Source: Candidatus Poribacteria bacterium (GTDB lineage: Bacteria; Poribacteria; WGA-4E; WGA-3G). Taken from it: a stretch of DNA of 5,278 nucleotides. A program made the translations under genes and the position numbers. The stretch covers positions 1 through 5,278 of the forward strand of contig VXZL01000110.1 of NCBI GenBank assembly GCA_009845505.1. Reading direction: 5' to 3'. Of the stretch, positions 5,273 to 5,278 are shown in pieces; position 1 is the first letter of the stretch; the number at the start of each line of letters is the position of its first letter. The notes beneath the pieces are model-generated. The model searched no databases, was not told the DNA's origin, and saw only the letters and a program-made list of their open reading frames with translations.

Positions 5273-5278
5273 TGTATT

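Noticed and set aside
1..5278. CRISPR array, tRNA, rRNA, transposase or toxin-antitoxin genes
   Set aside because: No regularly spaced direct repeats, no cloverleaf or rRNA-like sequence, and no matching protein motifs were seen on either strand.

Overview
The window (about 50% GC by eye) looks like bacterial chromosome from an uncultured, environmental lineage. The gene mix is a C-terminal ProA fragment, a DUF5069-like protein, a DUF1080 / Gfo-Idh-MocA pair, a multiheme cytochrome c and a phytanoyl-CoA dioxygenase-like (PhyH) protein. Short near-perfect palindromes with a GGTTTCC core lie between genes. Families and palindromes together resemble Candidatus Poribacteria (sponge-associated or marine). 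That assignment rests on recalled genome character and was not tested by any search; Planctomycetes or Verrucomicrobia-type bacteria are the main alternatives.

Layout: (1) 1-690, plus strand, 3' half of proA, entering from outside the window. (2) 691-956, intergenic: two 9-bp-stem palindromes, then a strong sigma-70-like promoter and a clear Shine-Dalgarno site. (3) 957-1385, plus, a 142-residue DUF5069-like protein forming its own transcription unit. (4) 1386-1538, no gene, a decayed composite inverted-repeat element. (5) 1539-3328, minus, a two-gene unit transcribed DUF1080 first, then Gfo/Idh/MocA oxidoreductase, 38 bases apart. (6) 3329-3509, a divergent regulatory region with a near-consensus promoter for the rightward gene, a weaker overlapping candidate for the leftward unit, and a leader hairpin. 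(7) 3510-4421, plus, a membrane-anchored or exported cytochrome c with five CXXCH sites and one CX4CH site. (8) 4418-5272, minus, a PhyH-type Fe(II)/2-oxoglutarate dioxygenase, convergent with the cytochrome; the two stop codons share the palindrome TTAA.

How the genes may work together: ProA is proline biosynthesis and seems unrelated to the rest. The DUF1080 plus Gfo/Idh pair fits the 3-keto-sugar route of glycoside breakdown, in which an oxidoreductase handles C3 of a sugar and a DUF1080 enzyme cleaves the 3-keto-glycoside. The divergent cytochrome could be an electron carrier, but nothing in the window links it to a specific dehydrogenase. The PhyH protein is a probable oxygenase of unknown substrate. 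I see no defence system, CRISPR array, transposase, tRNA or rRNA. The most unusual items are the cysteine-rich tail of the Gfo/Idh protein, the composite palindromic element beside it, the orphan six-heme-site cytochrome, and the intergenic palindromes.
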